DNA of 64,000 bases from assembly GCA_905178155.1 (NCBI GenBank), contig CAJINV010000019.1, positions 688,475 to 752,474 on the forward strand, in the 5' to 3' direction. This stretch comes from Amoebophrya sp. A120. Lineage: Eukaryota > Sar > Dinophyceae > Syndiniales > Amoebophryaceae. The notes under the pieces were generated by a model that made no database searches, was not told where the DNA came from, and worked only from the letters and a program-made list of their open reading frames with translations. Position 1 is the first letter of the stretch; each line of letters opens with the position of its first letter. Below are positions 32,156 to 44,000 of this stretch, piece after piece. The translations under genes were made by a program, and so were the position numbers.

Positions 32156-34405
32156 CGAGATGAAAAAGTTATATGCAGCCCCTCACATTTTGACACAGAC
32201 ACTGTGATTGCCAGATGGGACGATGAACGTTATAAGTTTGTTTCATCCCGAAACTTTGATTTAGTAAACATCTTCTTGTTCAGAAGCGATCTTCATTGAG
32301 CATTCCTACTATATCGATGAAAATTAGTGCGTTATACGATTTTAAATTGATATTGTCATCACGACAGGATAATTATACGCGCATTGACATTGTCGCGCCG
32401 TCCTAACGAAAGTTTTCTGCTCGGCGAAAGATTCATTGTGCCGCATGAATGGAATCCTAAATGAAGCTACAACCAACTTAGCTCTCGTGGTCTATTTATT
32501 TCGTCGACTTTGCCGCTCTACTTCACGTGCTTAGTTCCACTAGTTCGGCACGAATCAGAATGCACATCAAGAACATTGTCGCGGACTTGAGCAGATGTTT
32601 CCACCGACGCCGATTTCTGCACGAAGGTTGACCATACACCCGACCTGATTCATCTTCGAACCACGATCATGCGGGGCTTATCCCATCAATTTGTTCATTT
32701 CGGCACCTAGGATGGAAGAAGCTTGTGCCTTGCAAGAGAAATGAACAACGAAACCAAAGTAGAGTTAGAGTACTTTAGTAAGTTTGTCCGTAGTTTCCAA
32801 TACATATTGACACAAGTGAACAAGTTGTACAAGAAGACGCTGTCTCTCTGTCAATTCTTGCACATAATAAAATGACTCTCCAGGGCCTCCAGCGGGTGTT
32901 GACACTTGTCGTATAGTCGACTATCCGGCGCACGACCACGACCCCCAGCTGTCCATAATTCGGAAGCAAACCTTCAGCCCGGTTATACTCAGATAAAAGA
33001 ATCGGGACGACCGGGACGTCGATGTGGCGACGGAAACAACAAAACGATCTCGCAGAACAAACGCAGCGCCCGCGCTCGACTTCCGCCCCCCCCTTGTGTC
33101 TTTCGGCGCAAAGTTTACAGAAGAATTTGTTCTCGAACAACGTGTTGGGTGGACATCGCGGAGCATCAAGATTTGCAATGCGTGGCCGCGACCAGTAGGT
33201 ACGAAAATAAATGCCATACTTTATTTGTAAGTCATAACGGTAGTCGTCGAGGGATTGTTGTTCGATTTCACCGTAATATATCGAATGCAACTGTAATACG
33301 CGCAAGCCAGGATAATTTTAGGGTTTAGGGTAGTAGTACTCGCCAAAAATTGATCGATGCTGTTCGACGGTAGGTGTGGTGTGTCGCTATCGTTTTGTCG
33401 TACGTTCCTTTCGATGCAATGCTTCGGGCAATGCTTCTTCTCGACGGCAGTTTCCCGGCCGTTTTCATTTCTGACAACATTCATGATCGGCTTCATCTCG
33501 TTCCGCACAGTTGGAATTTATTCGGTCTTGTTTTTGCAACAACGACTGATCGCGGCTCGGTAGCTAGTTTTTTGTTGAAAAAAAATTTGCACTTGCACAC
33601 TTCAGCTCGATTGGGTTATCTAGGCCTAGGGTCTGTTGCTTGAAAAATGACCGAAAGAATCCGACAAAGCACCACTCCACGGGTGAGGAGGACTATCTCA
33701 TGAGTGGCAGAATGGCTGAGACGAAGAAAAAAAACGCGGCGATTTTTGAAAATTGGCCAGCGCGGTCTCCTTAAGAAAACACCGAAAAAATCCAAAAAAG
33801 CGCCTCTCCACGCTTGAGCAGCACCTCGCTGGCGGTAGATTGGGTCGTGACACAACTCAGAAGAAAATTATCTGCTCACGCTCATTATCGTCCGTAGTGC
33901 TGCCGTTTTATCTACATTTCTATCAACTGCGGACCCACTTCCACCGACCATTATGTTGACCAAGGAACTTTTGATCGTACACCGCGGGCGGATGAAGACC
34001 TGACCAACACACTCAGGTTCTTGCAAGGATCACATGAGGAACGCAAATGAGATCCAAATCACGCGCTGCACGAAAAGCGCACCAATCCTTTTTCTGAACA
34101 ACGTTTCCTAGTACATGCGAACGCAGAACAACTAGAGAACGCCAGGGGCATGTTGCTGACACCCTAGCCAAACTGCGCAGCAGGATAGATATTTTTTCTC
34201 ATTCGATTGTGGATGTAAAAACCAGTAGGCTTGTAAAGGTCAAGGTGTGTGACCTTGAAATCATGATAAAAAGTTGATAAGTATTTTCGCGTCTTCGGCA
34301 TCAAATCCAATCTGGTGGTCGTCGGATTTTGCCACCACTTATTTCGCAGCTCTGCAATCGTTTTATTCGATTTTTTCAACAAAAGCTGTAACTGTAATTC
34401 TACTT
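32156..34405. other. Intergenic, no gene supported
   Basis: A 176-codon minus ORF (32775-33305) has no recognisable features and is overlapped by other ORFs. GGGTTTAGGG at 33319-33328 resembles the TTTAGGG telomere heptamer but has only two units. No introner ends. Confidence 0.5.
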
Positions 34406-37100
34406 CTACTGTTGCGCGCAGTAATTTGCCTCGTCGTGGTGTTGTGCGCAGAAGTTGTTGTCTTGATTCCTACCAGAGCTCGGATTCGTCCTATGGGCGC
34501 CGTGTTTTCCCTGCCCTTTCTGTGACCCGATCCCAAAATTATGTTGTCCCACCTGACGGCGATTGTTCGTTGTGTTATTCTGCGCCGACGTGGTCGAAGA
34601 CCCACTGCGTAGAAACGAGGTTGCGGCCCTGGTCGCCTGGTTAGCTCCCGCTCTTAAGAGCTGCTGCGGTCCCGCTCCCCCTGCACCGCCGTCTGGCGCT
34701 GTGCTGCCGCCGATAAAATTGTCAAACAGCCCGCATTATCCCCTGCAAAAGTGTAACGCACTCGTCGACTAATACATGCAAAACTGCATGACAGGTGTGT
34801 TTGCTTCTTGTTTCTCCTGCATGACAAATTGCATCTATGCATTTTAGAGCGAAGTTGTCATGCAATTTCGTCGTAGTGCGATACACAAATACTTTTGCAA
34901 GGCATACCCCCACACTGCAGTGGCGCTCGAGAAAGGTCGGCGTGCGCACGGCATTTTTGTTTTTCGAACTGTTCCCGAAAGATGACTTGCGGTTATTTTT
35001 CGCATTGTGTCCTCGTGGCGGCGAGCCCACTGTGAAGAGGAAGTCGTTTGCGGTGTTGCGTTCCTCCATGCTGTCGCCGTAAATTTCGTACGCTCGCTTT
35101 CCCAACTCCAGCAGCGCAAACGCCAGCTGGTCCTGTCGTTCCGCTTTGCGGAAAAAGCCCGCGGAAACCGCGGCCGCGACCGGCGTACCAGTGGCAGAAG
35201 TGGTGCAATTTTGATGATGATGTTGTTCCGAGGTAGGAAAAAGTCCTTTGGTAACATCCCCGGCTGCACCCCCAGGACCACCTCCACCGCCCTTCTTGGT
35301 CGAAGATTTATTTCCGCCTCCTCGCGTGCGCTGGGTGCAGATCCAGAGCAGGGTGTTGAAAGCTTCTTGCTCCTCGGGTGACAGAAGGGTCGTCGCTTGT
35401 TTTGGAACCACCTCTGCAGCTGCAACCGGAGCCGTAGCACCTGCGCCGGCAACTTCTACCGGAGCAGGCGGTGCAGCAGCAGCGGGGGTTTTGTTTTCTT
35501 GCTGTTGAGGTGGTTGTTCTAATGCTTGTTGCTTCAGCGGCGCAGCAGGAGCAGGCGGGACAGCGACCACTTCTGGCTGGTGTGAGAGAACTGGTTGCGG
35601 TGCTGGCTCTACTGTCTGTTGGAAGTTTGTAATATTACCGTTGTCCTGCTCCTGCAGCTGCTCGGTGTTCTTCGTGTGAATCGTGAAATCGTTTTGCTCC
35701 TTCACCACATTGTAACTGTTCGCGGGGTTCTTGTTCGTGACCATTTCCATTTCCGGCGCGGCCGGGGTCGTGCCGCTTGCGGGTGAAGGTGGTTCTACTT
35801 CGACAGATGGTAATGGAGTTTCTAGTACTTCTTCTACAACAGCAGCTGTGCCTGTAGTAGGTGCTCCTGCTGTGGTGGCAGCAGCAGCAGCAGCATGTAT
35901 CTCGTCCACTTTCGCTGGAGCCACGACCTCCGGCTGCACAGGTACCGACGCAACAAGATCTTCTCCTGGTGCGGTTGGAGTTTCAGAAGCTACAGCTACT
36001 TCTTCCTGTGGTGTAAGTATCACAGCAGGTTGTGATGGTACAGTAACTTGCTCCAGTACTTCTAGTTGTAGCGACGGTGGCGCAACGGCTTCTGGAGAAG
36101 GAGAAGCAATCTTTTCATCAACTTGAACTTCCTCCACGACATCTGAAGAATACGTTGCCGTTGTAGTCGCGTACGTTTTATTCTCTTTCATCTCTGCTCG
36201 CGGCGACGCAGCTGCCATGTTGTGCTGCTGGGGTGTGGGCAATGATCTGATATTAGCACCAGGCAGTAGTTCTTCTTTTTGCAGCATTATGTCCTCCGGT
36301 TCATCACCTTCCAGTACTTGTTCCCCCGCAGCCGGTGGCTGTAGTTCTTCTGTCTGCAAAATAGTTTCAGCTGCTGGCGTTGTCCCTTCACTTCCTTGTA
36401 CTAAAGATGAGACATCAGCTTCTGCTTCCACTTGTTCTTCCACTTTCTCTACTTTATGTCCTTGCACAACAGCTGAACTAGCCACAGCTTCCTCTTGACA
36501 ATAGTCTTCTTCATCCAGCTGCACTGACGCGGAGGTCGTCGCGAGTAACGGGGGCTCTGGTGCTCTTTGTGGTCCTTCTGTCGCAGGAGCTGCGGACGGC
36601 ACCTCTAGAAGCACTGGTTCCTCGGCTGGCTGGGGTGCTCTAGACGAGCTATTGATGTGGTCCTCCTCCTCTCCACCTTCTACCGCGGCTGGAGGAGGAT
36701 GATCAACATGAGTTGTAGTTGTTTGATTCGGCGTAATCATCTGATGGTCCAAAACTTCTTCCTCTCCCATCGTGAGAGTACTGCTCCCTACTGCAGCTGG
36801 CGCCTTCGTCAGATGAGGGTTGGCAACTGTACTTTCCACTTCAGGAACAAGTACGGGCGACGAGATATTACGCGAATTAGATTCATCGGGGGAAAAGGAA
36901 GCGGAGCTAGCGGGAACTACCGAAGTAGCTGCTGACTCGTTTTTAGGAAGATTTTTTGGGTCCTCTCCACACCCACCGTCGCTGCTGATCCGTGGTGGTG
37001 CATCCTGATGTTCTTTCCCTGCCTGTGGTGCCTGTGCCTGCGGAGCGGTGGAGGACATAGACCCGGTTCTGTCGTCTTGGTCACCTTGCTGGGGCATCAT
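34406..37100 (-). CDS. Low-complexity Pro/Glu/Val-rich protein, about 838 aa
   Basis: The start is the ATG at 37100 (MMPQQGDQDDRTG). Exons are 34911-37100 and 34406-34732, 839 codons in total, with stop TAG at 34406-34408. Residues 1-600 are disordered-looking, acidic and rich in Pro, Val, Thr and Ala. A more ordered part near 600-700 reads LSPEEQEAFNTLLWICTQ and QDQLAFALLELGKRAYEIYGDSMEER, a likely helical region. The second exon is Gln/Asn/Gly-rich (GQHNFGIGSQKGQGK). The last intron is a C-like introner; I placed its edges by frame. No family recognised; a scaffold or RNA-granule type role would be speculation. Confidence 0.72.
34737..34906. mobile_element. C-like introner, imperfect flanks
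   Basis: Starts TATCCCCTGCAAAAGTGTAA and ends ACTTTTGCAAGGCATA, with inner GCATGACA and TGTCATGC. The flanks do not form a clean 5-bp TSD. Removing 34733-34910 keeps frame (HCSVGLFDNFIGG). Confidence 0.7.
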
Positions 37101-38085
37101 CTTGGATTCTTTCGGCCGAGCGGTGACTTGAGATGCTGTACTAGCAGAATTATCTTTAGTATCTACAACGATGGTGTGTATCTAAATGTCGAAATAAATC
37201 GCCTCTGTGCTCGGGTTCTTCCTGCTATAAATATTGAATTATTTGATAGCTTTTTCACATCCAGCTAGTGAGTGACACTGCTCACACGACTAGTGGGATG
37301 GCCTAGTGCCTAAAATTCATTCTCGTGTTGTAGATACATTATCAATTAGTTCACACAGCGCGGCGATCATCTTTGTCTTTCGCGTAAATGTAGTTGCAGA
37401 AGTTCTTCTTTATTGGCATCTTTTGCAATGGACAACTTCCAAGAATGAAAATGATCTGAGCCGTATGTGTTTTGTGTTTGTTCTTCGCTTTGCCTACTTT
37501 TATTTTGGGTGTTTGCGTCGAGTTGTATACTTAGAGGTGCGTTTTTGTACAATGGGTGACATAGACATTTTTGATCAAGACGAGCTCGCTGGCATATTGA
37601 TGTTTCCGCTCTGGCATGTTTGCAGTAGAAGGCACTCTCGCTCAAGTAGCCGGAGGACGAGTGTTGCGGAAAAACTGTAGTGGTGGTGCCTTCTCCAACA
37701 AGTAGTACGTTATTACACCGTGCAAACGGTGCAGGAGCGCTTGGGAAGAACAACGAAATTTGCCTCTTGCAGGAACAACAGCCGGAACCAGAAACAAGGG
37801 ACTCGATGAATCCGAGCAATGCTGAAGCGAATTACTAGATTAGGTTATGACTACTTTGTTTTTCGAGCTCCTTCTGAACCTATGTTCTCTGTCGATTACC
37901 GTTTTACTACTTCACGACAAAAATGAAACGGTTGGAATTATGCTGGGGATCGATGATTACAACTGAAAGGACGAAGATATGGAAGAGGTCTATTTGATGT
38001 GCCCTAGCTAAAATATAATGTGTTGAATAGACAACATCAACAACTACGTGGGAATCAAGCCCAAGCAAAAGCAGGTCCTGGGCCA
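37101..38085. other. Intergenic
   Basis: A 150-codon minus ORF (37367-37819) has no support. No repeats recognised. Confidence 0.5.
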
Positions 38086-41000
38086 TTATTCCGTTTTTTG
38101 CTGTGTCTTTTCGTTTTCATCCGCGTCTGTGGAAGATGAAAACTTTTCCTCTTCTACGGACTTGAATTCCTGTTCGTCCGCTGCTTCTACCTCTGGAGCT
38201 TCACCTACTTTCCCGAGGTACACCCACTCCAGGAACAGGGAGGAAAAGTGTCCTCCTGTTGCGAGTTCCTCTGCGGTGTTTGTCGTGCTGCCATCGCCCT
38301 CCTGGTGCGCGTAGCGGTCCTGGAGCGTCAAGGGCGACACGTGCGTCGCCAGATCTTCCCGCATACACGTGCAATCGTAGTCCTTCGGCGCCTTCGCTTC
38401 GAAGTCTTGCATCCAACACATCTTCACACTTTCCTGCAGCTTGCGGTTCACCAGGTCTTTGCCCGGCAACCGGAGCGGCAGCTCCACCAATTCTGCGATC
38501 GTTCCCGGCCGAAAACTCAGGTCTTTACCTGTTTTTTTGCTTTTGCCTTCGAGAACTTCTTCATTTCCGTCACCCTCTTTGGGAAGAAGTTCTGTCGGGA
38601 TCCGCATTGCCTGGCCGATCCACGCGCGCAGCTGCTCATGTTGGATCTGCTTTTGCTCTCTCTGCCACTGCTCGAGCCCTTCCACTTTATCTTCAGTCTT
38701 GTTCATCTCCAGTAACTTTTCCCACCCAGGGAGGTGCATGTAGTAGCTGCTGAAGTCCAGGATGTGCGCTCCGAAAGTCTCCAGGACCCACTTCGTGCTG
38801 TAGCCAAAGTGGAAGCAAGCTTCCCCATACCGAGGATTAACCGACGGGTACAAATCTGTGAGGACGTCGGTGCAGCTGCCTGCCGGATCGTTCTGATGAG
38901 AAGTTGATGTTTCAACACCTTCTCGCCCCTCGCTTGCCTTCGCAATTTTATGGAAGTCCGCGATGCGGTATCGGTCCATCTCATTGGTCCAGGAAATGCA
39001 TTTATCAAGTGCAAAAATGTTACAGGGTCTGGAAGGTTAGAACTTGTCATGCTAAATCTGAATGATGCGAACATCTGTGTTGCGTGAGTACTAAAAACTG
39101 TCCGCTTTTGACCAAGTTGAGAGGGAGTTTCTCATGCAGGAAAGGCATGATAGAGACCTCAAAAAGTCTGTCATGCTGGGTCTCGCATTCCAGACCTCAT
39201 GAGTCATGGAAAACCTGCATCACAAATCTTGCATTCTTCCAGACCCAGACATTTTATACATTTGATAGGACTTCGGCCTCAAGGCTCCGATGTCCTCCGC
39301 ATCGATAGGCTTTCGCCGCCAGTCCCGTTGCCGCAGGGTCACACAGAGCTTGTCCTCCCGCATCAGCGTGCGCAGGTTGGAAAGCTTCCGGCGCGTCGCG
39401 GAGAGAAACAGCTGCAGAAGGTTCTTCTCGCTTTTTTTAGCAGACGAGGTACTACCGCCCAGATCGCGTTCGTTTAATTTCATTTCCTGCACATAGTCGT
39501 CCAGCGACATGGACGCCAAAGCGTTCAGATTCCGCTGCAGCGGCGTCATATCTCGGAACATAAGTTCCACCGGCAAGATCTCCTCGTCGCTTGAGTGAAT
39601 GAACATGGTCACATTGCCGAACAGGAAAGTAGACCCTTTCTCACGAATGGGGACTGGTGACTTTTGTGCTGGACTTGATGTTGCAGCTCCTGCCTTTGCC
39701 TTGTCGTTTGTTCGTCCTGTGTTTATTTTCATTTCAGCCAATTTGTACGTTGGGCCCTTCACCAGTTCGACCTGCCCTTTTAGAATCTCTTGTAGCGTCG
39801 CTCTTCTGGCCGGCTCCTTCAGTGTGTACAGTCTGTCCAAAGCGGTCCGGGCCGTGAGTTCGGGAAACAAGTTCCCCGACAGGAAATAGTGGAGCAGAGC
39901 CTCGTGGTCGATGGCTCTGCGAAAGCACGCGACGGTGTCGAAACAGCCAAAGTTTTTCATGCAGGTCACCTCGTCAAACCACTGCCGGTGCACGTCCGGA
40001 AGCAGGACCGGCGTTGCTTTCTCGGACCAGTAGGCGAGGATGTCGCAGAGAAGATTTTCGTGGTTGTGGTTATACTTCCCCTCAAAAATGTCCTCGTCGA
40101 AGAGCCGCCGCCGCTGCGATTCCACTTCTTCCACACTGGCCGCCTCCTCCGGAGTCCGGGGCGGTCCCACGAAATACGGGGACTGGATTAGCCAGACGAC
40201 TGCCTGGCAAGCGGCTGCGAAGCTGGCGAAGGTCTCGAGGGTCCACACCGAGGAGTACCACACTTGGATCACGTGATCGATTATCAAATGCAAAGATGTC
40301 TGGGTCCTCTGGAAAATTGCCAGGTTTGTCATGCATATTTGGCACGAACCATGATGTCTGTAATGCATGAGTGACCTAGCAACATCACACATTTTTAAAA
40401 AGCTTTCTGATGCCTTTTCCGCATGAGAAATGCCCTCTCCGCGTAGCACAGAAAACTCCTCTTGCCCTTCATGCAATACCGATGTTTTTCGAATCCAAAG
40501 ATAGCATCACAAGTTGCATCCTTCCAGACCCGGACATGTTTGCAATGCATATCGATCGGGCAGCTCTCCGTATCCAGCATCTTCGAGATGACGAGAAACT
40601 TCGCCAGTGTGTACAGGTCGTGGCAGTAACCAACAAAACGGGTTTGCGGCCTAGAAGGACCGTTTTTCATTTGCTCCGTGGAAGAGTTTTTGCTTGCCTC
40701 CGCGGTCTTGATGTCAGGATTGTTGACTTCCTGGAGGTGATTTTTCACGTCAAGATTTTCACGGTTCTGCTCATCCGACCTCTCTTTTTGACCTGAAGTA
40801 CTACTAGATCGCTGTGCCACTCGTTCGACGTCTCGAAATGCTGCTTCCATTTTTTCCAATTCCGCTCGCTTGTCGAGGACCTCGTTTGGAACAAACTTGG
40901 CGCTCATCATATGCATTGCAAAAGTGTCGTACTAGTATGAATTGCATCACAGATTTCCTCAGCATGAGAAATGAAATGTGTAATGCGGATTTGCCTTAAT

Positions 41001-44000
41001 ATCGGGATTTGTAATGCATGACCGCGATTACGATTAGTACGTGTACGACACTTTTGCAGTGCATACATCAGCTCCTGGAAGTCGAGAAAGCCGACTTGAA
41101 CGTGTATGAAAGTGCACAACTCGTCCCCCTCCCCCTCATTTGTGATGCAAAATTCCAAATCCACCCTTTGCATCTTAGCACTGTTTGCATGACAGAATCC
41201 GGAATCCAAAACCGCACTGCAATCCTCTAGAAATTTGTCATCCAAAAGCTGCATCTTTGCCAGCGCTTCTGTTGCTGTTCATGCAACACAAGTGAGCGGG
41301 AGGGAGAGTTGTGCACACGACTCATAACGTGCGTGGTGTGTTCACAAATCTCCACCGGCCTCCTCGCTTGCCCGCACCCGGGTCTCGTGTCCCACGGCCG
41401 GTGGGGCGGGAGGTCGCCGTGTCCCTCGCCGGGAAGTCGGGTGTCTCGAGTCGGCGCCACGGAGTATGGAAGCGTCAGGTTTGAAATCGTCAAAGTTGAA
41501 ATAATTACTATTTAAACAGCAGCAAACCAGAGTTTTTGAAGCTTTGGGGTGTGTTCTGGGGTATGTAAGGTGGCCGCGTAGCACCGTGATTCGTAATTTG
41601 CAGGGCACACCCCGAACACACCCCAGACACACCCCAGACACACCCCCGACACACCCCCGACATACCCCCCGACAAACACCCCCGACAGACCCCGGCCGGA
41701 ACTTTTAAGGCTTTGGGGTGTGTTCTGGGGTATGTAAAGTGGCCGCGTAGCACCGTGATTCGTAATTTGCAGGGCACACCCCGAACACACCCCAGACACA
41801 CCCCCGACACTCACACCCGACAGACACCCCCGACACTCACACCCGACAGACCCCGGCCGGGACTTTTGAGGCTTTGGCCTGCGTTCTGGGGTATGTAAAG
41901 TGGCCGCGTAGCATCGTGATTCGCAAGTTACAGGGCAAGCCCCGAACGCACCCCAGACGCACCCCCGGCAGACACCCCCGACAGACACCCACGGCAAAGA
42001 CCCCCGATACACCCCAGGCAACCACACCCAGGGCAGGGGGCAGAACAAATATCCAGAGCGGAGAGCGTTTCCGGATCGATCCGAATCGCGTGAAAGATCC
42101 AGAGCGGCAGAAGTATCCAAACCTGGCGCATTTAAATAGTCTCGCAACCGGCGTCATTGCATACGAACGCGGCCCGGCATCAGGCCTCCGGGCCCAGCTG
42201 TTGACGCTTTGGACTCGGTCCCCACGTCATGACCTAGGGGCCAGCTGTTGGCGCTTCCCAGAAACTAACCGCGCGGCCCAGGGGCAATCAAACAAAAGCC
42301 CCAGGGCTTGCAGCTAGGGGACTCGCTCCCCCCATCATGACCTAGGGGCCCGCTTTGGGCGCTTCCCGGAAACCAACCGCACGGCCCAGGGGCAAAAGCC
42401 CTAGGTCAACGCGGGGACTCGGTCCCCGCGCCATGACCTAGGGGCCAGCCCTTGGCGCTTCCCGGAAATCAACAGCACGGCCCCGGGGCAAAAGCCCTAG
42501 GGCAGCGCGGGGACTCGGTCCCCGCGCCATGACCTAGGGGCCAGCTTGTAGCGCTTCCCATACACTAGCCGCACGGCCGAGGGGCAAGGGCCCTAGGGTA
42601 GCGCGGGGACTCGGTCCCCGCGTCATGATCTAGGGGCCAGCTTTTGGCGCTCCCCGTACACTAGCCGCACGGCCCACGAGCAAAAGCCCTCGGGCAGCGC
42701 GGGAACTCGGTCCCCGCGTCATGACCTAGGGGCCAGGTGCCGGCGCTTTGTTTCCGGAATGAATGAAAGAAACTAACCGCGCGGCCCAGGGGCAAGAGCC
42801 CTGGGGCAGCGCGGGGGCTCGGTCCCCGCGCCATGACCTAAGGGCCGGCTTTAGGCGCTTCCCGGAAACCAGCCGCACGGCCCAGGGGCAAAAGCCCTAG
42901 GTCAGCGCGGGGACTCGGTCCCCGCGTCATGACCTAGGGGCCAGCTTTTGGCGCTTCCCGGAAACTGACCGCACGGCCCAGCCCTAGGTCAGCGCGGGGA
43001 CTCGGTCCCCGCGCCATGACCTAGCGGCCAGCTCTGGGCGCTTCCCGGAAACTAACCTCACGGCCCAGGGGCAAAGGCCCTAGGTCAGCGCGGGGACTCG
43101 TCGGTCCCCGCGCCATGACCTAGGGGCCAGCTACAGACCCGGCGCCGGAGTTATCGGCGCCCCGCCCCCCGGCCCGGCGCCAGCTTCTTCCTTTCTTTTC
43201 TCCCTGCCCAGTGCCGCCACAACCCCCGAGCCCCCTCGTCCCAGACAAATGCCGGAAGGTCGCCGCACGGGGACTCTGTCCCCGTGCTCGGACCTTGTTT
43301 GTAATGCATAAAATGCGATACAAAAAGTGACTCTATTGCAGAGGACCCACGGGAAGCAGATTATAGTCCTGGTAAGGGTCAAAAGTTGGACTGCTGACTA
43401 GCATGACAGAAGGCAGCTCTTTTGCCCTAAACCGCATGACAGACTCGCTTCCATGACCGGGAAAATTTGTCATGCACCGACTACAAACTGTAGGTCTAAC
43501 TGGTATCCGTTTTATGCATGACAAAGTATTTCAACTTTGACGATTTCAAACCTGACACATCCATACGGAGGGTTTCTGTGATATCGCATGATCCGAAGAT
43601 GAAGAGGGATCTTCTGCAGTTCCATCGGCAGATGTTGAGCCTTTATTTTCTGCCTTAGCTGCTACCTTCAACACATTTGGGCTGAAGTCGCGGAGGTTTT
43701 GAAACACGTATCCCAGAAATTTTCTTTTTCCACTATAACCTGCTCAGGTGTTACAATCTCAAACGCTACAATAGAGTCTGAAACTTGTCGTGTTGCAAAA
43801 TGCGCAACATCTGGCCCACTCCCACAGGAGCGAGCATGACAAGTTTCGGAGCTCCAAACTCTATGAGAATATCGCGCAATTTCTATTGCGAAAAGCCGAA
43901 GTCTCTGTATGGCACTCATGCTGTTTATGCAAGACAAGTTTCAGTCTCTATTGCAACGTTTGAGATTGTAACATCTGAGCAAGCCATATCCACTGCCAAC

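Larger units (their letters stand above)
41465..43565. mobile_element. Giant introner E, 2.1 kb, TSD CGGAG
   Basis: TIRs match family E (TATGGAAGCGTCAGGTTTGA and TTCAAACCTGACACATCCATA), reversed relative to the 307-bp copies at 13366 and 60911. CGGAG is exact at 41460-41464 and 43566-43570. The interior holds two tandem arrays. Removal joins AISQKPSVAPTRDTR in frame. Confidence 0.95.

Noticed and set aside
32775-33305. 176-codon minus ORF as a gene
   Set aside because: No start context, domain or repeat support; overlapping ORFs of similar quality on both strands.
33315-33330. Telomere (TTTAGGG) tract; also AACCCTAAAT near 53090-53120
   Set aside because: Only one or two units, mid-scaffold, not an array.
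37367-37819. 150-codon minus ORF as a gene
   Set aside because: Cys/Ser-biased translation without recognisable feature, between two well-supported genes.
38086-41464. A separate gene paralogous to the large ORF at 43941-52562
   Set aside because: Removing the introners at 43734-43988 and 41465-43565 joins both in one frame with a total divisible by three and no stop between them.
42220-43135. CRISPR or rDNA spacer array
   Set aside because: No repeat-spacer alternation and no rRNA sequence nearby. The array lies wholly inside a TSD-bounded introner.
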